From: Laetiporus sulphureus 93-53
Lineage: Eukaryota > Basidiomycota > Agaricomycetes > Polyporales > Laetiporaceae
Direction: 5' to 3'
Assembly (NCBI RefSeq): GCF_001632365.1
Contig: NW_024468539.1
Coordinates: 277,348 to 341,347, forward strand
DNA: 64,000 nucleotides
Shown: positions 38,981 to 49,711 of the stretch, in pieces
How positions within the stretch are numbered: position 1 is the stretch's first letter
How the letters are laid out: each line of letters starts with the position of its first letter
Translations under genes and position numbers: made by a program
Notes under the pieces: generated by a model
What the model was told of the DNA's origin: nothing
Databases searched by the model: none
Seen by the model: the letters and a program-made list of their open reading frames with translations, nothing else

Positions 38981-39842
38981 TCGACCCGATCATTCTACAC
39001 TCTGGGGGCGTGCAGTAGAAACGGCTAAAGGTGCCACGCACGCAGCAGCAGATTACCTTTCGGAGCCCAAGGACAGCACAGACCTGACTCAGAAGGCTGG
39101 AAAGATATTCCATAACCTGAAAGAGTCAATCACGAATGTAGACGTGGATGATTTGTTTGGTAAAGTGAAGGATAGTACTTTAAAGGACAGAAACATGCCA
39201 GGTGCGTTGATTGCACTACATTGGACTGAGATTCGCATTGAATATGCGATCTGAATAGATCTCAATGATTGGCGTGAAAAGGGAGCGACTTTCGTAGACA
39301 GTGCAAGAGAGGCAGGAACGCGCGTGTTATCGGATTCTGCAGCGCATCTTAGGCAATTTGTCAAACACCCTTCGTTTGACTCGTATCTGTTGCGCATCAG
39401 AGGCTTCGGTACGTAATCGATTGTTTCTCTTCATCAACACAGCGTTATGACGTGCCATAGGCAACTGGTGTTCCGAGCATCGCATTCAAGCAGTCATCAT
39501 TGCTTTGGTCATTCTCAATCCTTCACTGTTGTTCTTGCCCGTGAAATTACTCCTGAGACTACTTGGTTTCGGGCGCCAGGGACCAGTCAGAGGTATATCC
39601 GAAGCTTTCTCATAAATGCTGTCACGTCGCTGAACAGGTCGGTTCCCATATGCTCAGGGCACTTTGCTCCGAATGCTCAGAGACAGCTCTATGGAGGAAG
39701 GGTCCCGAAGAATGGCTGGTTCGCTCGCTCTCAGGCGGCTGCTATGCGTCCTCAGCCCGAAGAGTCACGTTCGCTCCTTTGGGCAGCAATAAAGACCGCT
39801 TTACTTGTGAGCGCCGTAGCTTACATGATTCCTCATCAATGA
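38981..39842 (+). CDS. Ifi6/27 (6-16)-like small membrane protein 1; 5' end unresolved
   Basis: Coding exons about 38981-39201, 39259-39408, 39461-39592 and 39658-39842 join in frame. An amphipathic, charged N-terminal part (LTQKAGKIFHNLKESI..., DWREKGATFVDSAREAG...) precedes a hydrophobic helix IQAVIIALVILNPSLLFLPVKLLLRLL. Then GFGRQGPVRG, QLYGGRVPKNGWFARSQAAAM and a C-terminal TM segment (LLWAAIKTALLVSAVAYMI). The GFG-x2-GPxxG...GG-V...FAxxQ pattern resembles the interferon-inducible 6-16 family, whose animal members act at mitochondria/ER in apoptosis. No start ATG was found in frame, so at least one 5' exon is missing. Family assignment is moderate. Confidence 0.6.
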
Positions 39843-40525
39843 GGAGCCCATGTGATAAGCCCTCCTTTCCTTGTGTGGCCGAGTTGTTATATCAATGCAT
39901 GCGGACGAGATCCAGGGTGAATCTTCTATAGCGAATGATCTACACCGTTGTTATAAGTCTGTTCGATCTGCTGCTCCGTCAGCGATGCAAAGTCCATTGA
40001 CTGCGAATTGCATCGAGGAATCAGTGCTTCTGGTTAGAGAGCTTCCGTTGGATTGCGAGCCGGAGCCTGTGTTGAGATTTGCAGCGGCTTGCGCTTTTAC
40101 ATGCCCACAAGCTATGTTACTGAACAATCGCAAGTCAGACGCCGTAGTAGCTGTATATCGTGGCCCAAGAGATCTCGATAGAGTCGACGTTGTGGCAACT
40201 GATAGATGTTGATGAAGGAAACGCATGCCTTTTGACTGAGGAAGAACAGAGTGGACAGGTTCGCGCTCGATCCGATTCTAGTCACGGATATTCCTGAGTC
40301 TCTGCGTGGTGGAACTCCCAGAATGGTACGCATAAAATGTCAATGTTGAATATATACAGACCCCCGATCGGAACCAATATGGTAAGGTACAACGAAGAAT
40401 TTAATAGCGTGCATAAGGCGATCGAACAAGCAGTCGTAAGGCACGAACAAAATCGTCATGTCAGTCTGTGCACTATCACGTCTTCCTTACAGTCATGAGA
40501 AATAGTATGGAAGAACGCAGGTAGC
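39843..40525. other. Intergenic
   Basis: A 113-codon plus-strand frame (39871-40212) and overlapping minus-strand frames exist but show no motif. No supported gene. Confidence 0.35.
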
Positions 40526-41259
40526 CTAGGTAGCAAGAGCGATACACAAAACCATGCCCAAGAACAAAACAGCACGGATACTCTTCGGAACGCTCACAGC
40601 CGAACTTGTGCTCGCCGTGCTCGTAGGAGTGGAGCTGCTCGAGGAAGTGGGACTCGATTCAACAGCGACACCTGCCACAGAAGCCGCGCTGGCAGACAAT
40701 GCGCTGGATAGTGACGCCGCGGCAGAGGAGTATGCGGCCGAGACAGACGAATAGTATGACGAATAAAAGGATGAGTCACTTGCAAGAGCAGAGGATGCCG
40801 CAGAGGTGAAGCTGGAAGCGCGAGAGGATATGCTCGATATTTCGGAGGAATACGTCTCTGAGTAGTGACAGCGCTTTAAGAAGGCGACATGAGATGCATA
40901 AGTGACCGAGGCTCACCCCAGAGGCATTGATCTGTCTGGAAGATTTCGGCTGCCTGCACTTCATATGACGTGCAGCTGTCCTGCAGACACGATAGCGCGT
41001 CTTTCCAATAGGAGTTAGACGTGCACACGCAAGGCACGTATGCACTACATGGAGGTATAGCCGTTAGAACGGACTGATTGGCGCAAGGAGACGATTCAAC
41101 GTACAAATTTAGACACCCTGCAGATGCAGCTGCTTGGGTAAGGCAACTTCCAACGCAAGGATATGCGACCGGCACGCTTGAAGGGACTGCTGTGGTAGTC
41201 TGAGCGCCGGCAGCGGAGATGAGCGCTGCAGCGACAAAGAAAGCTGAGCGAAGTGCCAT
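40526..41259 (-). CDS. CFEM-domain GPI-anchored protein 1
   Basis: Two exons (40917-41259, 40526-40857) give 224 residues. MALRSAFFVAAALISAAGAQ is a signal peptide. The CFEM-like domain runs from YPCVGSCLTQAAASAGC to FQTDQC and has ten cysteines, including VPCVCTSNSYWKDALSCLQDSC. A Ser/Ala/Thr-rich stalk (SSFYSSYYSSVSAAYSS...) follows, then a C-terminal hydrophobic tail (RAVLFLGMVLCIALAT) for GPI attachment. CFEM proteins are fungal wall proteins with roles in heme/iron capture, adhesion or host interaction. The insertion ESSPCANQSVLTAIPPC, with two extra Cys, departs from the usual eight-Cys pattern. Confidence 0.82.
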
Positions 41260-41815
41260 CTTGGTGGGTGGGATAGGATGAGATCCTTGTGTCAAGTTAA
41301 CTCGTCCCGGTTACTTATAGCGAAACGCGAAGTGGGCCGATTTCGGGGCCGCATAGCCTTCTCCAATCAAGAAGCTTTGTCGAAGCGGCGTTGCGGACAT
41401 ATTGAGGCCCATCTTGGCAGCGCTACCATGCTTCTCTCGACGTATTTGACGTCGCGCACAGTCCGCAGTGATCCCAAGGACGATATCAGAGTACACGAGG
41501 CTCATGCATGTCAAGTATTTACTAGCCGAGCTCTTCATCGGAGCTGCTTATCGCGGTCAACGGGGACTCCAAATGGCCAAAGCCACGCTAGCGAGCCGTG
41601 ATAAGTTTTCTTCACTTGCAGTGCAGAGAAGGGCCACTAGAAATAAATTTAAAGAAACAGACTACGCAGCATCCTGGTGTTCTTGTCCGGGCTACAACCG
41701 CCACGTTGAGCCAGAACACGCACTTTCTCAGTATCACGGGCTGCGATGACGGCACGACTTCAGGATCTACGAATTGAATTCTGCTCAAAATGGCAGTCTT
41801 CATTCTTGTGGCATG

Positions 41816-42350
41816 TCAGAATGGTGCGATAGCGGGCGTTGGGTCGTCGATGAGTTCTACCATTCTTGATGCATAGCCTTCATTACTGCGAGCTGCCAAC
41901 CCACAACGATGGAAGAGCATTCTAGTGGCCAAAGGCGACATGAGACAGAGTTGAAATGCATCTGGCCTTGAATGGCGAGAGGCTGAGGCCGTGCAGAAAC
42001 ACCAGCGAGCGATGATCAAGGCTGTCCATGCGAATAGAGCGCATTGGGCGAGCCACAGTTTTCTATAGCGCTTGTCCACATTGATCAAGCGGCCGACGTC
42101 CGCAGGACTTGGTCTCTCTCCTCTTTGGCGCAGCGCTATAGCCCCTACTATCTTTCTCCCAGAGTCAGTCATCACCTGCAGATTACTCCCGCTCATGAAA
42201 AACGATGTCGATGCTACTTACTTTGCAAGAGTCGCCTAGGTCTCGGCAATGGCGAGGTTGGCTTCGAATACCAATCTCCCCTGTGCTGGTGTGTTGCGTT
42301 ATCGTCATGCCGCGCATTGCAGCGTCTAGGCCCGTATCAGCAATTCTCAT
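41816..42350 (-). CDS. Hypothetical two-exon protein
   Basis: ATG at 42350. Exon 1 is 42222-42350 and exon 2 is 41816-42175, joined by a canonical 46-nt intron (GTAAGT...CTGCAG), giving 162 residues. One hydrophobic segment, LAQCALFAWTALIIARWCF, could span a membrane. Before it lies a basic stretch VDKRYRKLW. I do not recognise a family. In-frame splicing and the strong splice signals are the main support. Confidence 0.4.
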
Positions 42351-43132
42351 GTCCGCAGCCTCACTGTGTACAAATACTAAGTTCTTGATCTTCTTTCTGG
42401 TTAGCTGTGGAGACTTGTGAACCTTTTGCTATCGGCACTATATCACTGTGTTGGGCACAGTATGACCTCTGTGTGCGGTGATATGCTTACTGGTGCGCAT
42501 ATGGCATGGCCTGTGCGTGGCGCTCAAGCACAGCTAAGGCGGATTGGCCCATCCCAATCGTAGATGCCACGCACTGCGTACGTATGTCTATTGTCCTGCT
42601 CATTTCTCCAGTTTCCTACCAATTGAGCCATGAACTGCGTAGAATCCTCCATCTCTTCTCTATGTGGACTTAACGTGCCTGCCAAGTTCTGCTCGTGGAC
42701 GTCTTTATCTTGCAGATTTCCAAGTCTGCTTTCTACCTCGCAATCGCCGTCATATCATCAGCACGTCTATTACGTTAATATTCTCTCAGACGACCATTTA
42801 CGGCTTCCCCTTTTCCGAGACTTGAATTGGAGAAGTGATCAGCTGGACCTCCCCGTGGTCGTACGGTCAACTAAGTTGCCGCACAACTGTATAAGGTTTC
42901 CACCGACAGCTTGGAAGACGTACACGATGATGACACGTTTTCCCCGCCACTACCCCTCATATACGTATCCGACGCTGAATCGTCCAGCAACGTCCCCGTG
43001 CGTCGAACACCAGGGGCCTATTGTCTCGTCCTTCATTCCGACGTCTACTATTGAGAGGCAACTTCGACTACTGTAATAAAGGTCACTCCGTAACCATCGA
43101 TGCATATTTTCCTTCTGATAGATTGAACAGCT
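42351..43132. other. Intergenic with one unexplained ORF
   Basis: A 148-codon plus-strand frame starts at an ATG at 42630 and ends at 43076. Composition is unremarkable, with no signal peptide or motif. I would not annotate it without expression data. Confidence 0.3.
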
Positions 43133-43639
43133 ATGCCCGACCGTGAGCCTCCGCAGGTTATACCATTCGATAGCGAAAGGGCGCATCCGCGGGAAGTAGA
43201 TCCAGCTGAACTAGTCGGGAAGAAAATGAAGGCCATATACCATGTGAATTCTTACGATGACCTTCCGTCGTCAGTTGGGATCAAGTTCCGCGATGGGTCG
43301 ACATACCATGTGCGAATGTCTGCACATTGGGGGTGTGGAGGCGTGGACCATGAAATCTACGAGGACGAATTCGAGGGAAAACAAATCACTGAATGTGCTC
43401 TGTTGAAGTGCGCTGATACGGAGTACTTTGATGGTTCGCGCAATGAGAATGCGACACATATCGGACTTGGCATCAAGTTTGAGGGGTCGGATGAGTGGCA
43501 GATCATACACGCCTCCTATGAGGAGTGGGATGAGGACCACGAGGAACTTTGTTTGCTCAGCTTTTATGACGTCTTTCTCGTAAAGATGTCTGGATCAGGA
43601 AGAAAGAGCGGCCGTGGAAGAGGACGAGGACGCCGCTGA
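43133..43639 (+). CDS. Orphan 168-residue protein with RGR tail
   Basis: A single uninterrupted frame from ATG to TGA. The protein is acidic in its middle (HEIYEDEFEG, YEEWDEDHEELC) and ends in a basic tail of SGRKSGRGRGRGRR. Inside are SVGIKFRDGSTYHVRM and HIGLGIKFEGSDEW, which look like two related beta-strand motifs (GIKF repeated). No signal peptide or membrane segment. I do not recognise the family. The RGR tail could bind nucleic acid, but this is inference. Flanked by two CFEM genes on the other strand. Confidence 0.55.
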   Translation: MPDREPPQVIPFDSERAHPREVDPAELVGKKMKAIYHVNSYDDLPSSVGIKFRDGSTYHVRMSAHWGCGGVDHEIYEDEFEGKQITECALLKCADTEYFDGSRNENATHIGLGIKFEGSDEWQIIHASYEEWDEDHEELCLLSFYDVFLVKMSGSGRKSGRGRGRGRR

Positions 43640-44132
43640 TGGTGTACGGTCTTGTAACATGAGTAACATCACTGGTGAGCATGTTCGATGCGTAGACCGT
43701 CCTTTTTTCCAGGCTGATCTTTCTTTTCTGTATCGCATTCAAGCTGGCAATGTACATCTGGCGTGTCATCTATTGTCTGATTGCATAAATATATCACATA
43801 GCTGTACTATGCTGATTGCAGCTATGCAATTAACTCGTCTTTCACGCCATTGTAGAATTTTCTACATTCACGAAGGTTTACCTGCACGAATGGAGATGAC
43901 GTGCAGATTCCAGAAGAATGTCGGCTGGCGTGAAATCCAAAATGTCATTGACCTTTGCAGATATGTGTTCTGAGTACGGTTGAGCCAACAAGGAGAATCT
44001 GCAGCATCATCGTCGCCTCTCCTTCCGAGGTGACATTGATTAGTTCGGAACGTAAATGACATAGTGAGTACTCATGTCATCTAAGGACCCTCATTTTAAC
44101 GTGTCTGGTCCTGGCGTCCTGTAGCGCGCCGG

Positions 44133-44914
44133 CTACATCACCAGCCCTGCCCCGGCAATCGCACCGATGAGGGCAACAACTATCCCCATCACGCCGCCAT
44201 ACAGTTCTCCTCCGCCGGCTTTGATGCTAGCGTTTGCGCTCGCGCTTGTCCCTGCGGCGGAAGAGGAACTGTGCTCTGCCGACGATGCGGCCAAAGAAGC
44301 ACTCCCCGCTGACGACAAGGCGACAGAAGCACTGCTCACTGAGAGTAGCACTTCTGAAGAGGAAGGAGCAGGGGTGGAGGATACGTTGAGTGTGGCCGAC
44401 GACGACGCGGTTGCAGCGCTGGACGGTATTGAACTTGTCTCCGTCACCGAGAAAGATGGCATACTGACGCTCACTGGCAAGGTGAGATTGTTATCACGTC
44501 AGAGAACAGCCACGACACAGCCTCACAGTACGTGATCAGATGTAGCAATGCTCACCTGCGGCGCAATCCTGAGACTGTAGAGCCTGAGCAGCTGCGAGAT
44601 CTGACGACGGACATTGTTTCAAAACACAGGAGGCTATGTTTGATTGGATACTCGTGGAAGAACAGATGCAACTGATATCTGTACTGTGGAATGTCTCAGG
44701 TCAGTGAATTATGTGGCTAGCAGGTATCTGCTCACGCGCTGGAGCAACCGCTGCCGGATGCCGTGGCAACGCTTTCGACGCAGGATAGGATGCATGCATC
44801 GGCGGTTGCAGTGCTGACAGGCGCGACAGAGGATGTGTGGAAGAACTGTGCGGTGGCTCTGCCAAATAGAGCGGCTGCAAGGAAAGCAGATGGAAGAACA
44901 GCCTTGAATAACAT
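44133..44914 (-). CDS. CFEM-domain GPI-anchored protein 2
   Basis: Three exons (44736-44914, 44556-44683, 44133-44473) give 215 residues. The signal peptide is MLFKAVLPSAFLAAALFGRATAQ. A canonical eight-cysteine CFEM domain follows: ACILSCVESVATASGSGC, then TDISCICSS, IASCVLKQC and QSQDC. After it come a long Ser/Ala/Thr stalk and a tail GGVMGIVVALIGAIAGAGLVM suited to a GPI anchor. The Asp typical of heme-binding CFEM domains (ATD-ISC) is present. Expected on the cell surface or in the wall; a role in iron/heme acquisition or in adhesion is likely for the family but not shown here. Confidence 0.88.
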
Positions 44915-46573
44915 CGTTTGCGTACGTCGGTCTACGAGAGGATATCAAACACCAGATTGCTTAGGTGGGAAGCGCGGAGGGACGTGGGGGGGATGAAACT
45001 CTACAGAAGCCCATGGACGCGAGGGTAGATATACGAGCTACGTGTGCGGAAGACTGGGAGGGAGGCTGTGGTTCGAGCATTCCATCCATCGTGTCATCGT
45101 ATCTGTCGTAACATTTGACAGTCACATCACTAACCACATCTTTGCAATGCACGCTCGCTGGATCTCGCACTCTTTTTTCTATTCTGTGTTTCCTCAGCTG
45201 CATACTAGCTTCATCTTCGCACCTTTTGTGGAATGGTTAACACTCTCAAGACGACTACGATGCCGGATGTGTCCAGTCTTGCAGTGGTCAATGATGCATT
45301 AATCGGTATCAAGATGTCGAACTAAATGACGATCAATTTGTTCGGCAAGAATTGTTGGTATCCACCTTGGTCGACTGGTCAGTGAAGGTTGCTCATCTGT
45401 CAAAATAACTTTAATATGAAACATTGAGCAGGCCTATTTGTGTCGGACAGATTCTGATGAGCCGTAGACATACCAAGAAAGCTCATGATCCGTTGGACTT
45501 CGTGCATCATACTTCGGGCATTTCTCGCCGCTCTGGTGTGTATTTCGACGCTTGTTTTCCTTGATAACGAAGTTGATTTTACAATACAGCTCTCATTTTC
45601 TTTGCGTCTGCGCAGCGGTATGCGGCCCAGATGTAAGACTGACTGATTTACTGCCATTTGTGCGGTATCTTTCTCATGCCTTGTTCCAACCGCATCATCA
45701 TGATCTACAAGGCTCAAATGCTCGATAAATATGCCTCTCTTCTCTTCTGCGATATTTGACTCGCATAAATCTGGTACTTGGCTCTCATGCGCCCACTTCA
45801 ACATTCAGTACGCGTCACGTCCAGCACGTGATCGCGTGGCATTGGTTAGGTTCCAAAAAGCTTTTGACTCCAATCTGTATGCGAGCTTTCTGAGAAAAGG
45901 CCTGCTGGTGTATATGTTACAGGCGACATGAGTTGCACAACCACTCAGAACTGGCTTGATAGGCGGCTCCCACGGCTGTCATGAGCAGACGGCTAACCCC
46001 GGTGTGCCACACTCGTCCTCCCCTCACCCACCTCGCAGCCTGTCTGGTGCTCTGCGGCCATGGATCCTAAGCTGCTCGGTGCGACGTTATAAATTTCGAT
46101 GTGTATCTCTAGCCATAACTGAGCTAATCCGTACACCTTAGAACTTTCGATTATGGGCGCGCGATACCTCCGGGTGCCCGGCTCTAACGCTGGTGCCCGC
46201 GCTATAGTCTCTATGCTGAAGAAAATCCTAGTCGCAGAAGACACAGAGGGGCCTGTGGGTTGGATCCAAGGTGTCTTGTCCGACATTACAGGCCAAGAGG
46301 TCATCGTCTTTCCAGTCGCAATGGCCGACGTGCTCGAGCCTGTCCGCGAGCTCTGGCTACCATCGAGTTTCAACAGTTCGTCTCCACCATAAGGAGTAGC
46401 CTGAAATGCGTCACAGAGGCTGGATCGAAGGCCTTTGCGGATGTAGGGTTGGTGTTGAAGGAGCACACAGCGTTGCTCGAGCTCTGCGTCGAAGTTGTGG
46501 CGGGCGAGATCCGTGAGTTCCTCTGTTCGCGTTTGCTCTCTGGAATATAAATGTTTGATTGTTGAGCAGGAGA
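44915..46573. other. Intergenic with coding-like tract 46153-46510
   Basis: From ATG 46153 a frame reads MLKKILVAEDTEGPVGWIQG...FPVAMAD. With a 46-nt intron (46332-46377) it continues FVSTIRSSLKCVTEAGSKAFADVGLVL to about 46510. The reading frame does not join cleanly to the 6-16-like exon at 46574, so this may be a decayed 5' part of that gene or a separate small gene. A 134-codon minus-strand frame at 45400-45804 has no motif. Confidence 0.35.
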
Positions 46574-46917
46574 ATGGTGCGCGAGAAGAATCCTCTTCTC
46601 TCTGAGGTTATCTATCACGTCCTCGTCATGCTCCTTACTGTTTCCGGACAGTACTTCCTCGAGCGCACCATCCTCCTTTACGCTCTTAGGGCGTTGGGAT
46701 TTGGGGTCTTAGGGCCGATCAAAGGTGCGTTCGCCTTCATTATCTCTCCAGAACCACTTCTGGCGAGCGAGCTGATTCATTCACGATCCCATATGCAGGA
46801 CATGTCGTGCCGTGGCTGCAGAGCCGCACACATGGTGCGGCTGTGCCAGCGGGCAGCATCTTCGCGCGAGCACAATCGTTTGTGATGAAGCGCCTTCCGG
46901 CAAAAGCGAAGCTGTAG
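46574..46917 (+). CDS. Ifi6/27 (6-16)-like small membrane protein 2
   Basis: Two exons (46574-46724 and 46799-46917) give 89 residues. The order is MVREKNPLLSEV, a hydrophobic helix YHVLVMLLTVSG, YALRALGFGVLGPIKG, WLQSRTHGAAVPAGSIFARAQSF and a Lys-rich end. The GFG-x2-GP-x2-G, AAVPAGS and FAxxQS pattern is the core of the interferon-inducible 6-16 family, whose animal members are small, hydrophobic and often mitochondrial. Related to the gene at 38981-39842 and to the fragment at 59240-59470. Coding-like sequence upstream may be its original N-terminus. Confidence 0.65.
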
Positions 46918-47935
46918 GTTGTATCTCTGCTAATCAGGGCAGGCACTGGCTTGGATGGCGGTGCTTGACGTTTGTATTTCTCCCGACTGGAACTGGCAGT
47001 TGTCTCATATGTAAGTCATGCGTTCGCGTACTTCGTTCGAAGTCGGATCTTATATGGTGTAGGGTAGGCAACGTTTGATGGCGATGATAGTGCCTGCAGG
47101 AAGACGAAGATTCACTGTTATCTCAGACTCAGGGTGCATGCGTGGTTGGTCTATTTCGTCCAAGACGCGACCCAGTGCACGCTACCTGGGTTCACGCTCA
47201 CTAACTGTTGGACCTATTCTCTGGGCCTCTTTTACTTCAGTGTTTTCGGGACGGGGCGATCGAGCAGCAGGTCAATCCCGCATGCGCGACTACGTGGGCA
47301 GCATGCAATCAACATTACGAGGGAGTCAAAGCGGCTTCTAACTTGTGGATTCAGAGCTTCAACGTGTGCGAACCCTCGTCTCAGCGTGCTTTTCAAAAAC
47401 GTATCTTTGGTAAGGCAGCCGCTCAATGCACAATACCCGCCATTTGACTCCAATAATTGTCAGGCCCTGCCTGCTCGAGTCCCATGCATGGCGTCTGTAT
47501 GGACTCGGGTTTGAACTTGCGAGTGTTTTTTTTCCTCATCAGGATGCCCGAGGCGCCCGTTGCCGCTTCATTCGAGGTTCCTCGGCGGAAGCTCCGGTCA
47601 GGTCAAGCACACGCTCACGGCGCTCGGAAGACACGCATGTTCGAAGTGTTGCTGTCGAAATAGTGATTCGGAAAAATTGGGTCGAGTAAATCGTGGCTGT
47701 TTTATATCCGATGATATCCCAACTTTCAATGCGAGACGTAAAACGTTCGCCCTTCACCGCGGATGGCGGGACACCCAGAAGCTGCGGCGATGATCCTCTG
47801 GAATTGTTTGGCTCTGTGGGCCTCCGTTACACGCTATGGCGCGGGAAGTCCCTAGGTTGCGGCTTCGGTTTTCTGTCGATGGCGCAACGAATTCAAAGTT
47901 TATATGAAATGTTGTTCATATTTAACGAAGGTACT
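46918..47935. other. Unresolved tract
   Basis: Frames at 47134-47514 and 47208-47447 include a Cys/Trp-containing stretch (NPACATTWAACNQHYEG) near 47272-47330 followed by a plausible donor GTAAGG near 47409. Start and end could not be established. The part after about 47790 begins to resemble the 3' flank of the Gly/Ser-rich gene. Confidence 0.3.
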
Positions 47936-48250
47936 GGTACAGAAAGATGATAGGGTTATACAGAACGTCACAAGTCCAAAGAGAACAAACACACAACAAG
48001 AGAAAGCTGAGCAGAGACAACTACTGCAGGGCAGGTAATCCGTGCGGACCCGCAGGCGTCACAAAATACAGTAAAGAAGCAAGGGGAGCGTACCAATAGA
48101 GAAGGGGAAAAACTTGGATACATCGTAAATATAAGAGAAGTCTGAGACATTGAAATACGAGTGCAAACCAGAGTGGGGTATTGTGCATGCCAACGCCGGC
48201 ACTCATGGTCCAACTTAGAGGCAAGGTACTCAACGGTATCAGTATCCCCT
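47936..48250 (+). repeat. 3'-flank repeat, copy i
   Basis: This about 300-bp stretch matches the sequence downstream of the Gly/Ser-rich gene at 50,200-50,472 and two further copies. It opens with ACTGGTACAGAAAGATG and contains the block ATATAAGAGAAGTCTGAGAC. Identity is imperfect, so the duplication is not recent. Confidence 0.65.
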
Positions 48251-48319
48251 CCAGAGCCTTAGTGAGATGAGCGCATCCCCTCCAGGGTCGGAGCCGGATT
48301 ACGTGAAAAAAAAAACTCG

Positions 48320-48770
48320 CCACCTGGCCCGCACCGACTTCAGCAGCGGCGCCGCGAGCCCTCAGTCGCTGGAAGAGGAGGAGGAAGCGCCCGCACTGGC
48401 GCTTAACGAGCCCGCGCCCGCGCCTGTCCTTCCCACGCTATAGCCACCTTTCCCACTCCCACTCCCCGTCGTCGACCCGCTTCCCGTACCAGATGTCTCT
48501 CTGCCTGTGTTCGACCCAGTCCCACCTCCACTGCCCTACCCTGACAATCCGCTGCTTCGGTCTCGCTGCCACTGCTTGATCTGCCCCATTTACTGTCTGC
48601 GCTTGGGCCAGAAGGCGTATGAGAGGATGTTGAGCCTGATCCATGTCCCGGTGCGGACGACGCTGCGTTGGAGCCATCCCTGCCCGCCACTGCTCGTGGA
48701 CGAGCCTAAGTTCGTACTACCGCCTGTCTCGATACCCACGCCAGAGCCAGACGAGAGGGGATGGCCGATC
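48320..48770 (-). pseudogene. Remnant of Gly/Ser-rich repeat gene behind caspase-like gene
   Basis: In minus-strand reading this region matches the middle of the gene at 50,473-52,876. It shows SGSTSSHTPSGPSAD (there GSTSSGTPSGPSAD) and the conserved block at 48,441-48,490 with GGGTCGACGACGGGGAGTG. The frame is broken relative to the intact gene. Its upstream part supplies the C-terminal codons of the caspase-like gene. Confidence 0.7.
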
Positions 48771-49591
48771 CGGAAAATGCGGCTCGTTTTGTGCCTTCCA
48801 ACAACAACGGGGCACTGACGGTGTGTAACGGAACCGTGATTCATGTAATCCTCAAGCTCTTGATAGGTGATGGAATTGAGAGAGTGGGAATTCAACATTT
48901 GTAGCAGTCTTCGCGTGAACACGCCTTCCTCTCCGTCTTCATAAGCCTTCTCGTTGGAACAGCATGCTGCAAGCAACATGTGTGATTCCTCATACGGTTG
49001 GTATACGGAATCGGTCGCAGACCCGGGACTCCACCGCTTCCACTTGTCCGCTTCAGCCGCGTCGATGAGGTCCTGGTACGTGAATTGGAGAGAAGGCCTG
49101 CTGCGAACAGTGACTTGGTCGTGCCGGGAAGAGCCATCACGGCTGCACCCGGCTGAATAGCAACAATCCATTATGACGGTGATGTTCTCCCCTTTCGCAT
49201 CATAAAGCTCTTTGAGGAAGAGATTGATCTGGCGATCGCTGATGTCGACAATATGTGTGCCATCTGGCAACTCCAAACCACTATCAACCGGCATGATTGC
49301 CTCCATGGGTTTGCGTACATGCGTTTCGTAGAGGGTGCCATGACCGGCAAAATAGATGACGATGGCGTCTCCGCGATGGATTCGGTCGTTGTCGCGGAGA
49401 TGAGTATGAAGAGATTTCAGGATCTCATCCCGTGTTGCAGCGGCATCCAGCAATACGATCATGTTCTCCGTAGGAACCTGCAATGAGCTTCTGAGGCATT
49501 CAGCAAATCTTTCAGCATCACCAGTTGCTCCATGTAGATGTTGTTCATAAAAATACTTATTGATACCAATGATGACAGCAAATGTCTGCAT
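48590..49591 (-). CDS. Caspase-like protein (peptidase C14 / metacaspase), chimeric tail
   Basis: A 333-residue intronless frame. It starts MQTFAVIIGINKY, the first strand of the C14 fold, and continues HGATGDAERFAECL, VPTENMIVLLD and GDAIVIYFAGHGT with catalytic His at about residue 84. Next comes ITVIMDCCYSAG with catalytic Cys at about 144, then HMLLAACCSNEKAYE and GVFTRRLLQML. After FRIGHPL the sequence switches to SSGSGVGIETGGSTNLGSSTSSGG, which matches the Gly/Ser-rich gene, then runs out of its frame to the stop. Compared with its paralogue at 60,247 it lacks the N-terminal exons. A TATA box lies about 110 bp upstream. The caspase core looks intact. Confidence 0.85.
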   Translation of the reverse strand: MQTFAVIIGINKYFYEQHLHGATGDAERFAECLRSSLQVPTENMIVLLDAAATRDEILKSLHTHLRDNDRIHRGDAIVIYFAGHGTLYETHVRKPMEAIMPVDSGLELPDGTHIVDISDRQINLFLKELYDAKGENITVIMDCCYSAGCSRDGSSRHDQVTVRSRPSLQFTYQDLIDAAEADKWKRWSPGSATDSVYQPYEESHMLLAACCSNEKAYEDGEEGVFTRRLLQMLNSHSLNSITYQELEDYMNHGSVTHRQCPVVVGRHKTSRIFRIGHPLSSGSGVGIETGGSTNLGSSTSSGGQGWLQRSVVRTGTWIRLNILSYAFWPKRRQ

Positions 49592-49700
49592 GTTGTTGGA
49601 TGTGGCTTCCTCGAAATGTAATAAGTATGATTCCTATCGTAGCGCTTATACAATTCAAGAGGATGAGGTTGGGGGCAGGGTCTCACCACGGAGAAATGCG

Positions 49701-49711
49701 CCTCTTATATA
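49701..49711 (-). promoter_or_regulatory. TATA box of caspase-like gene 1
   Basis: Minus-strand GTATATAAGAG, 110-120 bp upstream of ATG 49591. In the paralogue the corresponding place is occupied by coding exons, so this promoter may be newly acquired. Confidence 0.5.

Noticed and set aside
39871..40212. 113-codon plus-strand ORF
   Set aside because: No motif, no splice support and competing frames on the other strand.
40554..40754. 66-codon acidic ORF MPKNKTARILFG...
   Set aside because: It is the complement of the Ser/Thr stalk exon of CFEM protein 1, which is supported by splicing and a GPI tail.
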